Positions 1 through 6,042 of a stretch of 6,715 nt of DNA are shown in pieces. Location: NCBI GenBank assembly GCA_023248505.1, contig JAHFEM010000108.1, positions 1 to 6,715 on the forward strand. Reading direction: 5' to 3'. The DNA is from Nitrospirota bacterium. Lineage in GTDB: Bacteria; Nitrospirota; Nitrospiria; SBBL01; Manganitrophaceae. The stretch's first letter is position 1. Each line of letters opens with the position of its first letter. The notes under the pieces were generated by a model, which saw only the letters and a program-made list of their open reading frames with translations, ran no database searches and was not told the origin of the DNA. The position numbers and the translations under genes are program-made.

Positions 1-641
1 ACGGCGCGGTCCGGGACGCGATTGGCCATGTTCGGGCGGTGCTGACGATCGAGGCCAACAGCATCACCGACAACCCGCTCGTCTTTCCGGAGTCAGAATC
101 GATTTTGGCAGGCGGGAATTTCCACGGGCACCCGATCGCCTTAGCGCTCGATCTTCTCGCCATCGCCCTCACCCACCTGGGGGTCATCTCGGAGCGGCGG
201 ATCGCGCAGCTCGTCGATCCGGAACTGATCGACCTTCCGCGCTTTCTCACCAAACGGCCGGGTCTTCACTCCGGATTGATGATGCCTCAGGTCGCCGCCG
301 CGGCGCTCGCCTCCGAGTGCAAATTGCTGGCGCATCCCGCTTCGGTCGACTCCATCCCGACCTCGGCGAATCAGGAAGACTACGTCAGCATGGCGATGGG
401 ATCGGCTTTGAAGCTGGATCAGATCGTCTCGAACATCGCGGCGATCCTCGCGATCGAGCTGATCGCAGCGGCGCAAGGGGTCGCCTTTCACGCCCCTCTT
501 AAACCGGGGAAGGGGGTGATCGAAGCGATCAAACGGCTCCGCGTAAAGGTTCCGCCGCTGGAGGAAGATCGCTCTCTTCAACGCGAGATCGAAACAGTGA
601 GCCGGATGATTCGAGAGGGTCTTTTTGTCTTTGAAGGCTGA
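1..641 (+). CDS. hutH: Histidine ammonia-lyase (HAL/PAL family), C-terminal part
   Basis: Cut by the left edge; the reading frame begins at base 3 and gives 212 residues of a protein that is usually about 510. The family removes ammonia from histidine to give urocanate, the first step of histidine breakdown, as a cytoplasmic tetramer. Family motifs appear in order: EANS.TDNPLVF (about bases 51-86), GGNFHG, SERRIAQL, LPRFL, SGLMMPQVAAAALASE, HPASVDSIPTSANQED and VSM. From my memory of P. putida HAL, the Phe of GGNFH (120-122) and the Glu of NQED (375-377) match its active-site F329 and E414. The Ala-Ser-Gly that forms the MIO cofactor lies in the missing N-terminal half. One oddity: the usual SENK reads SECK here. 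No other hut gene is visible. The C-terminal length is normal, and the gene ends with TGA facing the leftward chaperone cluster. Tyrosine or phenylalanine lyase activity cannot be excluded because the substrate-selecting residues are mostly outside the window. Confidence 0.88.
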   Translation, partial: GAVRDAIGHVRAVLTIEANSITDNPLVFPESESILAGGNFHGHPIALALDLLAIALTHLGVISERRIAQLVDPELIDLPRFLTKRPGLHSGLMMPQVAAAALASECKLLAHPASVDSIPTSANQEDYVSMAMGSALKLDQIVSNIAAILAIELIAAAQGVAFHAPLKPGKGVIEAIKRLRVKVPPLEEDRSLQREIETVSRMIREGLFVFEG

Positions 642-695
642 TCGTTCAAGAAGACGGGGTCCGAGGGGGTCGCCGCGCAGGTTTGTCGGAAGACG

Positions 696-818
696 CTAGC
701 CTGCCCCTGCAAAAAAACGGCGCAGAAAGAAGAAATTCACGAGAATGAGCGCGACAAAAAGAACGAGGGAAAAAAGAAAGTAGTATTTCATCCGGTAGCG
801 GCGCCAACGTTTTCTCAT
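696..818 (-). CDS. Small single-pass membrane protein (40 aa), coupled to cbpM
   Basis: A 40-codon frame not recognised as any known family. Its ATG (818-816) overlaps the TGA of cbpM (817-815) as ATGA, the classic signature of translational coupling, and it ends with TAG at 698-696. The peptide has a strongly basic start ([10 protein letters not shown]), then one hydrophobic helix at about residues 11-31 (YYFLFSLVLFVALILVNFFF), then RR and a short FFAGAG tail. By the positive-inside rule the N-terminus would be cytoplasmic, but the Arg pair after the helix weakens this. A weak purine-rich site (GGGAG) lies 11 bases upstream. Met10 could be an alternative start. The next gene (hutH) faces it 54 bases away, so this would be the last gene of the leftward cluster. 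The layout supports it being a gene; no homology is known to me and the function is unknown. Confidence 0.55.
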   Translation of the reverse strand: MRKRWRRYRMKYYFLFSLVLFVALILVNFFFLRRFFAGAG

Positions 819-1156
819 CGAAGCAGCCGCTCCCGCCGCAACGCGTCGATCTCCCGCTCCATCTTCTCCATCCGGTCCATGAGATCCAAAATGATGTCAA
901 TGCCGCCGAGATCGACCTGAAGCTGGTTCCGAAGCCGCTCGATCTTTGCAATACGGCGAATGGCCTCCTGCGGAAAGAGCAGGTCCTCTCCCTCGATCGG
1001 AGCAATGAGTCCTTCCTCTTTCATCCGGCGCACCGACCCGATCGAGAGATGGGTGAATCGGGCCAATCCTTCCAAGGTCAGACAGCAGATCTCCTCTCCC
1101 GAATCATCCGTCCGGTAGAGGACCCACTTTTGAATTGATTTCATTCCACGCATCAT
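815..1156 (-). CDS. cbpM: CbpM-family chaperone modulator (MerR-like HTH)
   Basis: A 113-residue protein with a MerR-type winged-helix fold and a helical tail. The N-terminus is a short strand region ([15 protein letters not shown]). The HTH is at about residues 26-52 ([28 protein letters not shown]) and a second recognisable stretch is [19 protein letters not shown] at about 61-79. The tail (about 80-112, [20 protein letters not shown], then REIDALRR) looks like a coiled coil. In E. coli CbpM binds the J domain of CbpA and blocks its work with DnaK, and cbpA-cbpM are adjacent, as here. Its ATG overlaps the cbpA TGA by 4 bases (ATGA, 1156-1153), and AAGGAG lies 8 bases upstream, so this start is preferred over Met2 or Met5. 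A role as a DNA-binding HspR-like repressor is an alternative. The direct position after a CbpA-type gene favours modulator. Confidence 0.85.
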   Translation of the reverse strand: MMRGMKSIQKWVLYRTDDSGEEICCLTLEGLARFTHLSIGSVRRMKEEGLIAPIEGEDLLFPQEAIRRIAKIERLRNQLQVDLGGIDIILDLMDRMEKMEREIDALRRERLLR

Positions 1157-2178
1157 CGCGGCTTCTCCTTTGCCAGACGCGCCAGCTCTTCGTAAAGGTG
1201 TCGCTCTTCCGGCGTCACTTGCGGAGGCACATTGATCTTGAGTCGAACGTAGAGATCGCCCCTTCCCTTCCCCCGAATCGGAAGCCCCTTCCCGCGAAGC
1301 CGGAACCGCTGCCCCCCGCGACTCCCCGGCGGAATCTTCAGGACCCCTTCACCCCCGAGGGTTTGAATCCGGACCTCGGTTCCCAACACGGCCTCCCACG
1401 GCATCACCTCAACCTCTGTCTCAAGATCGTTCTCATTCACAATGTTAAAGCGAGGATGCGGCAAAAGCCGGACGCGAATGAAGAGGTCGCCCGGAGGACC
1501 TCCCTCTTCTCCCGGCTCTCCCTGTCCGGCCAGACGGACCCGATCCCCCTCGCGAGCGCCGAGAGGGATGTTGACGGTCAACTCCCGCTCCTGGAGGACA
1601 CGACCGGTCCCGCCGCAACGGGGGCAGGTCTGCTGTCCGAGAATCCCCCGGCCGTTGCAGACGGGACAAAGCGCTTGCCCCTGAAGGCGGACACGCCGCT
1701 TCGCGCCCTGGATCACCTCCTCCAAGGTCAGCTCCATCTCCGATTCGACATCGCTGCCGCGCCGCGGTCGGACGGCGCCGCGGCCGAACCCTCTCCCGCC
1801 CCCCGCCCGACCACCGAAGAGCGATTCGAAGAAATCGGAAAAACCGCCAACCCCCCCGAAATCCTCAAAATCGAACGCGCCTTCCCTCGGTCCCGCTCCG
1901 GGTCGCGGTCCCCCGCCGGGCGGAGGGGTGAAGTCCATTCCCTCCTGCCACTGAGGCCCGAGCTGATCGTACTTTGCCCGCTTCTTTGGATCGCCGAGGA
2001 CCTCGTTCGCTTCATTGATCTCTTTGAATTTCCCCTCGGCCTCTGCCTTCCCTGCACTCGTATGGAGGTCGGGATGGTACTTCCGCGCCAACTTTCGATA
2101 GGCCTTCTTGATCTCCTCAGCGGAAGCGGTCCGGGGAACCCCCAAGACTTCATAATAATCCCTAAATTTCACCGCCAT
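1153..2178 (-). CDS. cbpA: CbpA/DnaJ-type J-domain co-chaperone with a half zinc finger
   Basis: A 341-residue class of DnaJ (Hsp40) protein that delivers unfolded clients to DnaK and stimulates its ATPase. The J domain covers about residues 7-72 with the essential HPD at 35-37. A Gly/Phe-rich linker spans about 83-136 ([16 protein letters not shown]). Two substrate-binding beta domains cover about 143-255 and 256-320, with a C-terminal helix ([17 protein letters not shown]) that may dimerise. Unlike E. coli CbpA, which has no zinc finger, and DnaJ, which has four CxxCxGxG motifs, this protein has exactly two: CPVCNGRG (171-178) and CPRCGGTG (185-192), six residues apart. The start [14 protein letters not shown] is typical of the family, but no clear Shine-Dalgarno precedes it. 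It overlaps cbpM by 4 bases downstream and lies 68 bases after the four-helix membrane gene. No CIRCE or HAIR heat-shock operator was found. Plain DnaJ is unlikely because of the missing motifs and the cbpM neighbour. Confidence 0.92.
   Translation of the reverse strand: MAVKFRDYYEVLGVPRTASAEEIKKAYRKLARKYHPDLHTSAGKAEAEGKFKEINEANEVLGDPKKRAKYDQLGPQWQEGMDFTPPPGGGPRPGAGPREGAFDFEDFGGVGGFSDFFESLFGGRAGGGRGFGRGAVRPRRGSDVESEMELTLEEVIQGAKRRVRLQGQALCPVCNGRGILGQQTCPRCGGTGRVLQERELTVNIPLGAREGDRVRLAGQGEPGEEGGPPGDLFIRVRLLPHPRFNIVNENDLETEVEVMPWEAVLGTEVRIQTLGGEGVLKIPPGSRGGQRFRLRGKGLPIRGKGRGDLYVRLKINVPPQVTPEERHLYEELARLAKEKPR
1165..1170 (-). promoter_or_regulatory. Ribosome binding site for cbpM
   Basis: AAGGAG on the minus strand, 8 bases ahead of the ATG at 1156-1154. 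It sits inside the last codons of cbpA. It selects the first of several nearby ATGs and supports re-initiation after the cbpA stop. Confidence 0.75.
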
Positions 2179-2246
2179 CGCGACACCCGGGGGTTAAATT
2201 ACTTTCTGTAAAACGATTTTAGCACCATCAGGAGATGGAAAAAAGG

Positions 2247-2711
2247 CTATTTTTCTGCGGAATCTTTTGAGAGCGCGCCGGTCAGCGGGACCGGGCAAAG
2301 AGAGGCGGCCTGCGCCGCTTTTTTACGAAGGGCACGGCTGGTTTTTAATCCGAAGAGCATCACCATGGTTCCCATCACCATGTAGAGAGAGGCGAGGTAA
2401 AAATGGGCCTTCAGATCGATCGGAGCGCGGACCGTCTTAAGAACCAGGTAGAGACGATAGCTCCAGATCATCAGCAGGATTGATCCGGAACGGATGAGGG
2501 TCAGGGCCGCCCGTGGGGTGATCTCCGTCTTTCGCAAACCGACCCGAAGGATCGAGCTGGCGATCCAAAGAGAGAGGAAAGTCACCAACAGGTGAGGGGC
2601 AAAGAAAGAATCGTCGGAACGGGAGCGCAAGAGGGCATAAATACGACCCAAGCCCATCGCCAAGAGAATCAGACCCGATCCGGTTAAGAATTGTTGTTCG
2701 CGTTTCGACAT
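2247..2711 (-). CDS. Unrecognised four-helix membrane protein
   Basis: A 154-residue protein I cannot assign to a family. Four hydrophobic segments are visible at about residues 9-28, 40-58, 75-92 and 104-122, joined by short basic loops (LLRSRSDDS, RVGLRKTEITPRAA, LKTVRAPIDLKAH), so it is very probably an inner-membrane protein. A soluble C-terminal tail (about 124-154) begins with RALRKKAAQ and ends in a Lys/Glu-rich stretch. No catalytic motif is evident. The ATG at 2711-2709 is supported by AAGGA (plus-strand bases 2721-2725) 9 bases upstream and by a good promoter just beyond. It is the first gene of the leftward cluster; cbpA begins 68 bases after its stop with no terminator seen between, so they may be co-transcribed. 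A membrane-stress or chaperone link is only guilt by association. Confidence 0.8.
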   Translation of the reverse strand: MSKREQQFLTGSGLILLAMGLGRIYALLRSRSDDSFFAPHLLVTFLSLWIASSILRVGLRKTEITPRAALTLIRSGSILLMIWSYRLYLVLKTVRAPIDLKAHFYLASLYMVMGTMVMLFGLKTSRALRKKAAQAASLCPVPLTGALSKDSAEK

Positions 2712-2740
2712 CAGTTCACTTCCTTATCAATTGGAGCAAG

Positions 2741-2769
2741 ATAATATCATGACCGCATCCCCCAGGCAA
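2741..2769 (-). promoter_or_regulatory. Sigma70-like promoter for the leftward cluster
   Basis: On the minus strand, TTGCCT (-35, bases 2769-2764) and TATTAT (-10, bases 2746-2741) are separated by exactly 17 bases, and TGA directly before the -10 makes an extended -10. The match is 4/6 and 5/6. A start near base 2734 would leave about 23 bases before the ATG at 2711, with the Shine-Dalgarno in it. Predicted by eye only. Confidence 0.6.
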
Positions 2770-2802
2770 GCGGATCCCTGAGTCTCCTCCCTCGGTCTCT
2801 CC

Positions 2803-2831
2803 TTGTCTCCTCTCCCCCGTTATGCTAAAAT
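2803..2831 (+). promoter_or_regulatory. Sigma70-like promoter for the EEP/PLD-VTT operon
   Basis: TTGTCT (-35, 2803-2808) and TAAAAT (-10, 2826-2831) are separated by 17 bases, with TGC before the -10 as an extended element. The match is 4/6 and 5/6. A start near 2838 would give a leader of about 79 bases before the ATG at 2917. It is divergent from the leftward promoter, with 33 bases between the two -35 boxes. Predicted by eye only. Confidence 0.55.
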
Positions 2832-2916
2832 CCGTATGATTTAAATGAGCCGCTCACACAGTGTTGTCCGCATCGGTTTCCTCTCTCCCCCCTGAAGGCC
2901 TCTTTGACCCGACCCA

Positions 2917-3771
2917 ATGGACTTTGCTAAGATGAATGTAATATCAGAAACCGAGGAAAATCGCTCGGAAGAGACCGTCCTACCCTCCCTCGATCGTCTC
3001 TTGGCGGTGATGACGTACAATATCCATCACGGAAGGGGACGGGACGGCCGGGTCAACCTCAAGCGGATTTGCACCGTCATCCAAGAGGGAAAACCCGACC
3101 TCGTGGCCCTGCAAGAGGTCGATCGAGGGATGAAGCGGAGCGAGCGGCTCGATCAGGGCCGGGAATTGGCCGACCTGCTCGAAATGCATCATGTGGCCGG
3201 ACACAATTGGTATCTGGGGGAAGGGGCGTATGGAAATGTCTTCCTCTCCCGGTGGCCGGTCACTATCATGGGGAATCTGGACTTGAGCGTTCCGGGGCGT
3301 GAGCCGAGAGGTTGTCTTCTAACCGAAGTGCATCACGGCTCCTCTCTCCTGTTGGTCGCGTCGGTGCACCTGGGTCTTGGAATGGCGGAGAGAAAGCGGC
3401 AGTCCTTGACGATTTTAGATCAATTAAGGGTCCTTTATAAGGATGATCCGATCTTGATCATGGGAGATTTCAACACCCTCTCTTTCTCATCGATCGCACG
3501 CCGCTTTCGATCCTCTTACGTCGATGTCTTTGAAGGGGCAGGCGTCGGTCGGCGGTCGACCTACCGAAAGGCCGGCATTCCCCTGAGGCTTGATTATATC
3601 TACGCCTCCGATCACCTCCTCCCGGTGAAGGCCCATGTCCTTCGCACGAAAACCGCTTCGGTCGCTTCTGATCACTTTCCGCTCATCGCGCAATTCCTGT
3701 GGAAGGATCAAGATGAATCTCGAAAAGATCACCAGACCGGAGAGGAACTGTTATCGTATCGCCCAGGCTGA
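2917..3771 (+). CDS. Endonuclease/exonuclease/phosphatase-fold hydrolase (YbhP-like)
   Basis: A 284-residue metal-dependent hydrolase of the EEP superfamily, which cuts phosphodiester bonds in nucleic acids, phosphoinositides or other phosphate esters. The catalytic core is complete: TYNIHHG with metal/phosphate-contacting Asn35, DLVALQEVD with metal ligand Glu67, GNVFLSR, the VHLGL strand with His151, MGDFN with Asp184 and Asn186, LDYIYAS with Asp226, and SDHFPL with Asp252 and catalytic His253. No signal peptide or membrane segment is visible, so it is probably cytoplasmic. The domain starts near residue 27; the first 26 residues are unusual and no ribosome site is clear, so Met6 (2932) or Met32 (3010) remain possible starts. 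It overlaps the following PLD gene by 59 bases. In E. coli, ybhP (EEP) precedes clsB (a PLD cardiolipin synthase), the same order, which hints at a phospholipid rather than DNA substrate. The substrate is inferred, not seen. Confidence 0.85.
   Translation: MDFAKMNVISETEENRSEETVLPSLDRLLAVMTYNIHHGRGRDGRVNLKRICTVIQEGKPDLVALQEVDRGMKRSERLDQGRELADLLEMHHVAGHNWYLGEGAYGNVFLSRWPVTIMGNLDLSVPGREPRGCLLTEVHHGSSLLLVASVHLGLGMAERKRQSLTILDQLRVLYKDDPILIMGDFNTLSFSSIARRFRSSYVDVFEGAGVGRRSTYRKAGIPLRLDYIYASDHLLPVKAHVLRTKTASVASDHFPLIAQFLWKDQDESRKDHQTGEELLSYRPG
3703..3707 (+). promoter_or_regulatory. Ribosome binding site setting the PLD-VTT start
   Basis: AAGGA within GGAAGGA, 5 bases before the ATG at 3713. It favours this start over the longer frame that could begin at a GTG at 3635, which would overlap the EEP gene by 137 bases and add a tail with no PLD-like content. 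Confidence 0.65.
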
Positions 3772-5947
3772 TCAAGTTGATATCCTGATCGATGCCGCCC
3801 CCTACTACCGAGCCCTCTACCACAGCATCAGCGAGGCGCGGGAGCGGCTCGTCTTCTTAGGATGGCAATTCGACAGCCGTGTCTCCCTTCTCCGGGGTGA
3901 GGAGGCAAGCCGGGCGCGCTACCCGGTCCAATTCCTGCCGCTTCTGCAAAAAGTCGCCGAAGAGCGCCCCAACCTCCAGATCTATATCTTGGCCTGGGAT
4001 CACTCGATTGTTTTCGCTCCCGAACGGGAATGGTGGCAGTCGTACCGGTTTCAGCAAGAGACGAGCGACCAGATCCATTTTGTCTTCGACGATCTCCATC
4101 CGGCGGGAGGAAGCCATCATCAAAAAATCGTTCTGGCAGATGGGGTCGTCGGATTCTGCGGCGGGCTCGATATTTGCGGCGACCGATGGGACACCCCGCA
4201 GCATCGCCGCCGAAATCCCCTCCGGAAAAACGAGGACGGCACCCCTTATAGCCTCTTCCATGATGTTCAGATCGCCGTCCAGGGAGAAGCGGCCTCCGTG
4301 CTTGAAGAGATCTTTCTCGATCGATGGGCCGCCGCCACCGGCGAGCGATTGCCTTCCCTCCCGCCCGCTCCTCGTCGTCGACTTGACCTTCCTCACACCC
4401 TCCGCCTCTCCGGCGGGCCGGTCTCGATCTCACGAACCGTCCCGGTCGGGACCTGCGGGCAGACCACGCCGGTTCATGAGATCGCTCAGTTCTACGACGA
4501 TGCGATCGCTTCCGCCCAACGGTTGATCTTGATCGAAAATCAATATTTTACCTCCCGCCGTGTCTTCGAGGCCCTCCACAAGCGAATCTCCGACACAAGC
4601 CGCCCGGGCGTTGAGATGATCATGATCCTTCCTCAAGCGGCTCAGAACTGGAAGGAAGAACTGGCGATCGGGTTTGAGCAGCGGCGCATGCTCCAGCGCC
4701 TGGAGGCCACGGCAAAGGCAAATCGCTGTCCGCTCGGGATCTATACCCCCATTAAGACCGGAACGGCCCCGCTTCCTCCGACGCCGATTTATGTCCACAG
4801 CAAGGTGCTGGTGGTGGACGATCGGATTCTCTCGGTCGGATCGGCCAACACCAGCAACCGAAGTCTCGGATTGGATACGGAGTGCAATATCAACATTGAA
4901 GCCGAAGGGGAGGCGCGAGGGCGGGAGATCGCCCAGACCTGCCACACCCTTTTGGGAGAGCATCTGGAGCAGCCGGCGGATGCGGTCGAATCGCTGATCC
5001 AACAAAAAGGAGGATGGGTCGCCGCGCTGGATTCCGTCTCAGGACAGACCGGACGGCTCCACAAACTCAACGACGATTTCCCGGAAACATGGATCGATCA
5101 GGTCCTCCCGGAGGGAATCTGCTTCGATCCCGAATCGCCGCTCAGCTCGGAAGATCTTTTTGAAAAGCTGCTCTCGTGGCCGATCGAGTCTACCGATGAC
5201 AAGGGAGAGATCAAGGAGAAAGAGGCCGGCCGTCGAAAGAGATCGGATGCGGCGTCTGCCGGATCGAAGAGAGCATTCCTGAAGGGGGCGTTTTTCTTTC
5301 TCCTTCCCCTGATCGGCTTTCTGCTCTACTTCTTTTTGGAGAAAAAGGGAATCGACCTTCGCCCCTGGATCGTTTATCTCGACGAAGCGCGGGCGTCGCA
5401 CTGGACGATTCCCCTCTTTATCGTCGGGGCGGTTGTCGCCAGCGCCATCTCCTTCCCCATTATTATCATTTTGATTTTGGGCGGGGTTTTGTTCGGGGCC
5501 TATTGGGGAACGCTGCTGAATTGGACGGCGGCGCTCGCCGGCGCCACCGTTTCTTATTTTCTCGGCCTCTACCTCGGAAAGCCGCTTTTCCGGAGTCTCG
5601 CCCAAAAGAAGGCGCCGGCGCTCGCCGAGTGGATCAAACAGAAGGGCTTCTGGGCTATTTTGATCCTCCGAGTGATCGGCGTCTTTCCATTCACTGTGAT
5701 CAACTTCCTGGCGGGCGCCAGCCGAATCCGCCTCTCCAACTATCTTTTGGCCACGGCGCTGGGGATGCTTCCAGGGACCTTTCTCATCTCCTACTTCTCC
5801 GACTCCATCCTGCAAGGGACTGTCGATTTCAAATCGAAAAGCTCCCAACTCCTCTGGGGATTCTCGTTGGTCCTCCTTTTCTGGCTCGGCTCCGCCCTTT
5901 TGAAAAAGTGGTGGCTGCGGCGACAGGTAGGAGCGGTCTCCCAATAA
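3713..5947 (+). CDS. Phospholipase D/cardiolipin synthase-like enzyme fused to a VTT (TVP38/TMEM64) membrane domain
   Basis: A 744-residue two-part protein. The N-terminal half (about 10-415) has both HKD half-sites of the PLD superfamily: His136, Lys138 and Asp143 followed by GFCGGLD, then His362, Lys364 and Asp369 followed by GSANTSNRS. Such enzymes hydrolyse phospholipids or swap their head groups, as cardiolipin synthases do, through a phosphohistidine. A charged linker (about 416-520, ending in KEKEAGRRKRSD) leads to the membrane part (about 525-735) with roughly six hydrophobic segments. It carries VTT signatures: GGVLFGAYWGT at about 590-600 and RVIGVFPF, INFLAGASRIRL and ALGMLPGT at about 653-689. 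VTT relatives include DedA proteins and the lipid scramblases TMEM41B and VMP1. There is no signal peptide and basic residues precede the first helix, so the PLD part should be cytoplasmic. It follows the EEP gene with a 59-base overlap. Both catalytic motifs are intact. Substrate and transport activity are inferred. Confidence 0.88.
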   Translation: MNLEKITRPERNCYRIAQADQVDILIDAAPYYRALYHSISEARERLVFLGWQFDSRVSLLRGEEASRARYPVQFLPLLQKVAEERPNLQIYILAWDHSIVFAPEREWWQSYRFQQETSDQIHFVFDDLHPAGGSHHQKIVLADGVVGFCGGLDICGDRWDTPQHRRRNPLRKNEDGTPYSLFHDVQIAVQGEAASVLEEIFLDRWAAATGERLPSLPPAPRRRLDLPHTLRLSGGPVSISRTVPVGTCGQTTPVHEIAQFYDDAIASAQRLILIENQYFTSRRVFEALHKRISDTSRPGVEMIMILPQAAQNWKEELAIGFEQRRMLQRLEATAKANRCPLGIYTPIKTGTAPLPPTPIYVHSKVLVVDDRILSVGSANTSNRSLGLDTECNINIEAEGEARGREIAQTCHTLLGEHLEQPADAVESLIQQKGGWVAALDSVSGQTGRLHKLNDDFPETWIDQVLPEGICFDPESPLSSEDLFEKLLSWPIESTDDKGEIKEKEAGRRKRSDAASAGSKRAFLKGAFFFLLPLIGFLLYFFLEKKGIDLRPWIVYLDEARASHWTIPLFIVGAVVASAISFPIIIILILGGVLFGAYWGTLLNWTAALAGATVSYFLGLYLGKPLFRSLAQKKAPALAEWIKQKGFWAILILRVIGVFPFTVINFLAGASRIRLSNYLLATALGMLPGTFLISYFSDSILQGTVDFKSKSSQLLWGFSLVLLFWLGSALLKKWWLRRQVGAVSQ

Positions 5948-6020
5948 GGTTCTCTTAAAACCGCAGAGATACGCTTCCCCTTTGCCCTGAGGGTAAGGAG
6001 AGGGGAGGTAGAGAGGAACC
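5948..6020. repeat. Nested inverted repeats between convergent genes
   Basis: Starts directly after the PLD-VTT stop. An outer pair, GGTTCTCT (5948-5955) and AGAGGAACC (6012-6020), can pair with one bulged base. An inner hairpin has CCCTGAGGG at its core (5985-5993), with TTG/TAA flanks pairing if one G-T wobble is allowed, and extends imperfectly into CTTCCCC (5974-5980) and GAGGGGAG (6000-6007). There is no T-run on either strand, so it is not a classic intrinsic terminator. It may stabilise the 3' ends of both facing transcripts or be a copy of a dispersed intergenic repeat. Confidence 0.45.
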
Positions 6021-6042
6021 CTCGTGTATCGGCCGGATGGGT

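Noticed and set aside
1135..2211. A long open frame on the plus strand opposite cbpA
   Set aside because: It is antisense to a clear J-domain protein, its translation is low-complexity Pro/Leu/Arg-rich with no motifs, and it is explained by the codon bias of the gene on the other strand.
2217..2238. Possible heat-shock operator or terminator ahead of cbpA
   Set aside because: TTAGCAC resembles one half of a CIRCE element, but the matching second half is missing. The small CCATC/GATGG hairpin at 2225-2238 has its T-run on the wrong side for a terminator on the cbpA strand and an A-run on the other.
2200..2240. Separate sigma70 promoter for cbpA
   Set aside because: TAAAAT is present as a possible -10, but the hexamer 17 bases upstream is only a T-run and does not resemble a -35 box.
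2845..2895. A 16-codon open frame in the leader of the EEP gene
   Set aside because: It has an ATG and an in-frame stop but no ribosome site and no run of one amino acid suggesting attenuation; it is probably chance, although it lies just after the predicted transcription start.
3635..3712. N-terminal extension of the PLD-VTT protein from a GTG at 3635
   Set aside because: The extra 26 residues are encoded within the conserved SDH end of the EEP gene, have no PLD-like content, and a better start with AAGGA exists at 3713.
5039..5944. A long minus-strand open frame opposite the VTT domain
   Set aside because: Its translation is charged and repetitive without any recognisable domain; the plus strand encodes clear PLD and VTT motifs.
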